Shown: piece by piece, positions 59,682 to 64,000 of the stretch
Layout: each line of letters opens with the position of its first letter
Numbering within the stretch: the first letter of the stretch is position 1
Assembly: GCA_014529385.2 (NCBI GenBank)
Contig: CM043959.1
Location: forward strand, 47,993,928 to 48,057,927
Source of the DNA: Adiantum capillus-veneris
Taxonomy: Eukaryota > Streptophyta > Polypodiopsida > Polypodiales > Pteridaceae
Direction of reading: 5' to 3'
Length of the DNA stretch: 64,000 nt
The notes under the pieces: model-generated
What the model was told of the DNA's origin: nothing
The model's input: the letters and a program-made list of their open reading frames with translations, nothing else
The model's database searches: none
Program-made: the position numbers and the translations under genes

Positions 59682-60693
59682 AGACATCATACGCGTATGA
59701 TGTCTTTTGTGTCAGAATGACTTCATATTGGTTGTGCTTGTAGCTGATAGTGTATACATGAGTATCATATGCTTGGATTTGAGTTTGGATCCCATTTGGT
59801 CAAGTTTTGGCCAGTCCAGTCCAGTTCAGGCTCTTGGCAAAATTTTGAAAGGGAAATGGATTTTATGATCCAAATTGGGTAAAACTTGGTGGATTACTTT
59901 CAAATGGCATGTAGAACACTTCTGTTTGGTGGTTGAAGCCCTGAGGTGCCAAAATCACATAGTGAGACATCATACGCGTATGATGTCTTTTAGTGCATTT
60001 TTGGACCAATTTTCTCTATAAGCGTGGTTTTGGCTTTAGATAGGCTTATTCAGTGGATTTATCAAGTTTGGATAGAATTGGGACTAAAAATGGCTCTGGA
60101 GACATCATACGCGTATGATGTCTTTTTCATGAATTTTTCTATGGGATTGGTTCTGTGGACTCTCCATGTGCTAGTGAAGGACTGTTTATACTCAAATCTT
60201 GGTTTGGACTTGAATATGTTGGATTTGGAACAAAAATAGGCTTTGTATGAAGGATTTTCTCTTAATTGGGCTAATGGGGTGATCCACTTGACCAAATGGT
60301 TCCAAACTTCATATGTAGCATGTATTAGATATATATAATGGATGTATGATGACAAATGAGCATTTTTGGCTCTGTAAGTGCAAATAGACATTATACGCGT
60401 ATGATGTCTTTTGTGTCAAAATGGTGCTTTTTGGTTCCAGATAGCTTGTAGATGTGTTAATCAACAATCCTACAAAGTTTCAATGAGTTTGGAGTTATTT
60501 TGACAAAATTAGGACCAAAAATCAATTTTATGGCCTACTTTGCGTCTTTTTGGTTTTCCTTGGGTTTTCTAACTCCAATTCTCATGATACTTGGTTCATA
60601 GGATGTGATTAACATGTGGAATGAGGCTATGCACTCAAATGTTGAAATGGATGTGAAAATCATGCTGTGAGACATCATACGCGTATGATGTCT
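59682..60693. repeat. Palindrome array III (five 24-bp palindromes)
   Basis: AGACATCATACG followed by its exact reverse complement at 59,682, 59,965, 60,100 and 60,670; a fifth at 60,386 has one changed base. Distances are 283, 135, 286 and 284 bp. Sequence between them is AT-rich and only weakly alike, so the palindromes are much better conserved than their spacers. The array ends about 170 bp upstream of the ORF start at 59,515. Confidence 0.95.
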
Positions 60694-62328
60694 TTTCTTG
60701 AAATGTTGGTCTTTTTGTGCAAAGAATGCTTTGTGCTAGTGCCCTAAGCCCTGCTAACTAGTTTTCAACTTAAAAAGTCATCAGTTTAGCTAAAAAGCCC
60801 CCTTATAGGCATTTCAGTCTCCGAAGTCGTCTTTTTGCCTTGGAGTTGAATTTCTTCAACTTTTCTTCTTGAGAGTTGCATTTCCAGCTCATTGGATATG
60901 TTGTGAAGCCACCTATTCGGTTGAACTTGACTTTGGCTCCCCGTTCTCCATCTTTCTCCATTTGGTTGCCCGAAAGCGTCTTTTTCACCATCGGTAAGTG
61001 AATCAGCTTTCTTTTGGGTTTTGCTTGCAAACATAAGTCATCCATGTATAGTTGAAACTGCTTGTGAAGTTTCATGTCATTTGGTCGTCAATTTTAGCCG
61101 TTATGCCAAAATGACGCTTTGTGTGTCCGCAGCCGAATCGGTTGTTCCGACCTACTTTTGGTGGTCCAAACCTGGAGATACTCCATGGTTGCATTGCCCT
61201 CGATGTTGTTAAGCTTCCTGAGAAGTTTTGTGTCGTTCCGACAACTTTTTTCTGTTTGCCTCTTGCAGGCTCTGTTGACCTAGGGTTTTTCCAGTCGTTC
61301 TTTCTCGAGCTTTGAGTGCTAGAAACTCATCTTCTATGTTAGGGTAACCCACCTCTAAGTTCTTGCAAAGTTTGGTTAGGCGGTTGTGCCCCTACCTAGC
61401 GTTCTTCCCCATTCCCCGTCTGCTCTTGTTTCTTGGTTTTGGTGAGTTTTCGCGACAAAAGTTAACGATAAGCATCAAAAGCTTATGGCAACGAGTCTAC
61501 CTCTCATGTCTGGTGTCCTCTGAGCTCTCGTAGCAGTCGTAGAGGGCGGTAGAAGGTCGGATGCTCCTGTGTGCTCTTTGCTCTCTCCAAGAAGGTAATA
61601 GTGGAAATGAGCTTGATAGTGAAGTGAAAAATACTTAACTTCGGGCTTCCCGGATCACTTGTTACCAAATTTGACATGTGCTCCTATCTCGTCGTGAAAT
61701 GCACTTTAGGATTTGAAATTTCTCAATTTGGACTCCGTTTGACCTGTTTCTGAGAAATCTGTCCACTTTGCCAAAATTCTGTCATTTCGGGCTTTCCGCA
61801 ACTTTTTCAGAATTGTACCCAATTTTTACCTGGGTTGCCCTTGTCATTAGGATCATCGCCGTCTATTCTTTTCTTTTTTCCGATCTCATTTCACCTGCTT
61901 TTTTATTTTTCTTTTACTTTTATTAAGAAAATCATAAAAAATAAAGAAAAATAGCAAATTGAAGCCAAAAAATTCCAAACATACATGATAAATAGCTGGT
62001 AACCCTGTGTATATGAATATACACTTCTTTGTGATTTTTGGACTTGGATTACCACTTTTTTCCACTTTTTAGCTCCAAAAACACTCTTATTTAGTGATAT
62101 TTACACATATAGAGACCCAATTTCATCATTTGATCTCTTCTTGTTGCAAAACAAGGTATATAAGGGCATAAATATTATCAATATCCACAATCAAACATAA
62201 AAAATTGCAAAATCATGTAAGACACTGCCCTTGTAATATAATTTTTGTTTTTCTTTGTTTTTCCCGCTTGTAGCTGCTTTGTAGCTCCTGTATACCTCCC
62301 CCCTCCTAGTCTGAGTCCTCCCGGACGA
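60694..62328. other. Non-coding spacer of large element B
   Basis: About 1.6 kb between array III and the W-x-P-K coding region. No coding motif, promoter or repeat recognised on either strand; 61,860-62,060 is very AT-rich. Confidence 0.5.
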
Positions 62329-63130
62329 CTATGAAGTGTCTGTGGGTGAAGCATTGTAGTTGGTTTGGTCATAAGTTCCCAATGCAATTGTAGAGCGACG
62401 ATACAACAGTCTTTCCAATAAAGCTGCTCTTTGTTTGATTGAAGGATTGGTGGTCGGGTTTTGGGTTGGTTTTGGCACTTTGGTAGTAGAATCAGTAGAT
62501 AGGTTCTTCATTACCTTGTTGTCTTTTTTCACAATCCAAATCTGCCTCCGCTTTGCTTGTGCTTGCCACAAACTCTTTGCGACCCAAACCTGCGTTGATC
62601 TGTGTGTTGATTTCCTCGCCTTGAAATACCTAGGAGTTTCCATTGATTGTATTGAAGGGAGTTCCTGTTTACAAATCTTTGGGATCCAAATTTGCTTGCT
62701 GTAGCTTTGTGCCGTCATGACCTTCTTTGGAATCCAGATCTGTTTCACTATCCTTGATTGTCGGGGATCACTCTGTTGTCTGGTATTGAAGACTCTGTTT
62801 TCCACCTTTTTGTTTTCTGGCACAGCCTTTTTTGGTCTCCATACCAACTTTGACTCCGTTTTTTCCAAGGTTGAGCTGTTATATTATTGCTTGTCTTCCT
62901 TATCCACTGTTGAGAATTCCTCGTCGAAGAGTAATCCGGTTGTATAGAAACTTTTGGTTGCCATTGCTTCTTCTTTTTCTCTGTTTGTTGTTTGCCCTTG
63001 TCCGTGGATTCTTCCTTTGGAGTTGGCTCTGCTCCTTTGGTGAACTTAACTGATTGACTTTCACCTTCGTATTTGATAAGCATTGATTTAGAACTCCAGT
63101 CAATCATTGCATTGTATTGCTTCTGCCATG
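62329..63130 (-). pseudogene. W-x-P-K repeat region downstream of the second retropepsin (large element B)
   Basis: The minus strand encodes repeated short blocks around a Trp: KQWQPKVS and QQWIRKTS in the first frame, then after a frameshift (about 62,800-62,870) KLVWRPKK, KQIWIPKKVM, KQIWIPKICK, TQVWVAKS and RQIWIVKKD. Spacing is roughly 15-30 residues; the region is very basic and Gln/Ser-rich, so it is probably disordered and may bind nucleic acid (inference). A second copy of the motif array is at 22,591-23,222. Confidence 0.7.
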
Positions 63131-63480
63131 GTTGTCCTAGCAATAATGGATGTTGTGTAGCTTGGTCTTCAACCACGTAAAACATATGAGGATACACATA
63201 TTAGTTAATCTGTATATGTAAAACTGTGCATCCGATAGTTTTGATTGAATTCTCAGAGTAACTTTTTAACTCTTGCTTGGCAGTTTGTAGTTTAGTGTCC
63301 TTTGTCAATTGTCTATACAAACTGAGTGAAAGTAGGTTAGCTTGAGCTCCTGAATACAATAGTGCTCTGGCTTTGATTTGGTTGGTCCCTACTTTGCATT
63401 CAATGATGGGTTCTTCTTTGTCATTCCCCATTTCTGTTATACTGACTGCTTCCTCCACAAATATTTTCTTTTTCTGGACA
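62980..63480 (-). pseudogene. Second retropepsin-like domain, downstream of integrase (large element B)
   Basis: Continues in the same frame as the integrase tail. Blocks: IIECKVGTNQIKARALLYSGAQ (split here as IIECKVG, then ARALLYSGAQANLLSLSLY), KTIGCTVLHIQI, then after a TAA at about 63,201 MFYVVEDQATQHPLLLGQPW and AMIDWSSK. This is the retropepsin order: active-site loop, flap strand, hydrophobic-LG motif. The loop has Tyr where the catalytic Asp belongs, so this copy is inactive. Normal Ty3 order places protease before RT. Confidence 0.75.
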
Positions 63481-64000
63481 CGCAGCTTTTCTTGATGTAT
63501 TTTGACAAGCATGTCTTGTGTTAGCGGCAACAGATACTTTTTCACTCTGCATCCACTAATCCAATTGGGCATTTCTTCTCCGTCCAATGTAGCAAGCTTG
63601 ACGGCTCCACTTGGTGATAGATCTTTAATCACCAGAGGACCCATCCCTCGCTTTTTAAGCTTCTTAACATGCTGTTTCAGAGTGTAAACTAGGACATAGT
63701 CCCCAACTTTAAACTCTTTAGTCCGCACATGCTTATCAAAAAATTCCTTTTGTCGCCTTTTTTGAGCGTAGATGGAAGCTACTGCTTTTAGGCGAAGCTC
63801 ATCTAGCTTTTCCAGGTCATCTATTCTATCAGAGAGCTCGTGCCCTGTCCACTCTAGATCCTTAGCCACCCTTAAGGTTGAAATCAAGAATTCTATTGGC
63901 AAGATAGCATTTAGCCCAAAAACCATGTTATATGGGGTCGTTCCTATGATGTTTTATATGCACCCTATATGCCCATAATGTTGAATGCAACTTTTGGTCC
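63481..64000 (-). pseudogene. Integrase C-terminal part (large element B), cut by window edge
   Basis: From about 63,926: MVFGLNAILPIEFLIST, DDLEKLDELRLKAVASIYA, FKVGDYVLVYTLKQHV, GPLVIKDLSPSGAVKL and EEMPNWISGCRVKKYL. This is the GPY/F-type tail seen in Tat/Ogre-like plant elements, homologous to 37,144-37,565. The catalytic core lies outside the window to the right. Confidence 0.85.

Noticed and set aside
59682-60693. CRISPR array
   Set aside because: The repeats are perfect palindromes about 284 bp apart in plant retroelement DNA, with long related spacers and no cas genes.
59682-60693. Rho-independent terminators
   Set aside because: Palindromes have no loop, recur at regular spacing and lie in a eukaryotic context.

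Overview
This window looks like plant nuclear DNA made almost entirely of nested, broken LTR retrotransposons. I see no host gene, tRNA, rRNA or CRISPR array. Evidence for a plant: three Ty3 chromovirus copies with C-terminal chromodomains and an initiator-Met primer site, a Ty1/copia element with the GAG-PR-IN-RT-RNaseH order, and large Ty3 elements with Tat/Ogre-like integrase tails. The species cannot be named from the sequence; a large, repeat-rich genome (fern, lycophyte or gymnosperm are possible) is an inference.

Layout. 1-551 is an LTR running off the left edge. 552-730, 8,326-8,939 and 20,858-21,551 are three pieces of one minus-strand gag-protease frame, split by two insertions: chromovirus 1 (731-8,325, minus, flanks TTGCA/TTCCA) and an unusual plus-strand Ty3 element (8,940-20,857, LTRs of about 2.16 kb, flanks GCGT/GCGT). 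The plus-strand element is itself split by a solo LTR (13,673-15,255, flanks CAATA/CAATA). 21.5-26.2 kb holds a short copia-like LTR with primer site, a decayed tryptophan-repeat coding remnant and long homopolymers. 26.2-31.1 kb is the 5' part of a plus-strand Ty3 element with a gag that carries an internal duplication. 31.1-37.6 kb holds 3' parts of large minus-strand elements. 37,566-44,685 is chromovirus 2, a chimera. 44,686-47,577 repeats the sequence to the right of chromovirus 1. 47,583-49,802 is chromovirus 3, truncated. 49,803-54,129 is a dead copia element. 56.2-64.0 kb is the 3' part of another large minus-strand Ty3 element, with integrase, a second retropepsin-like domain, W-x-P-K repeats and a predicted protein of about 1,085 residues before its 3' LTR.

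Most interesting signals. (1) Three separate non-coding regions carry arrays of 20-24 bp palindromes with CG-rich cores, often about 280 bp apart; each array has its own palindrome sequence and each lies just upstream of an element ORF (26.5-28.5, 32.9-33.9 and 59.7-60.7 kb). I know of no name for this structure. (2) A retropepsin-like domain lies downstream of the integrase, in the same frame. (3) The plus-strand Ty3 element has a tRNA-Trp-like primer site, an FIDD polymerase motif and a stop codon that abuts the 3' LTR. (4) A 5.8-kb block is almost identical at two sites 36,360 bp apart, and its ends fall inside elements, which points to ectopic recombination.

No element here looks autonomous: every coding frame has stops, frameshifts or lost catalytic residues.
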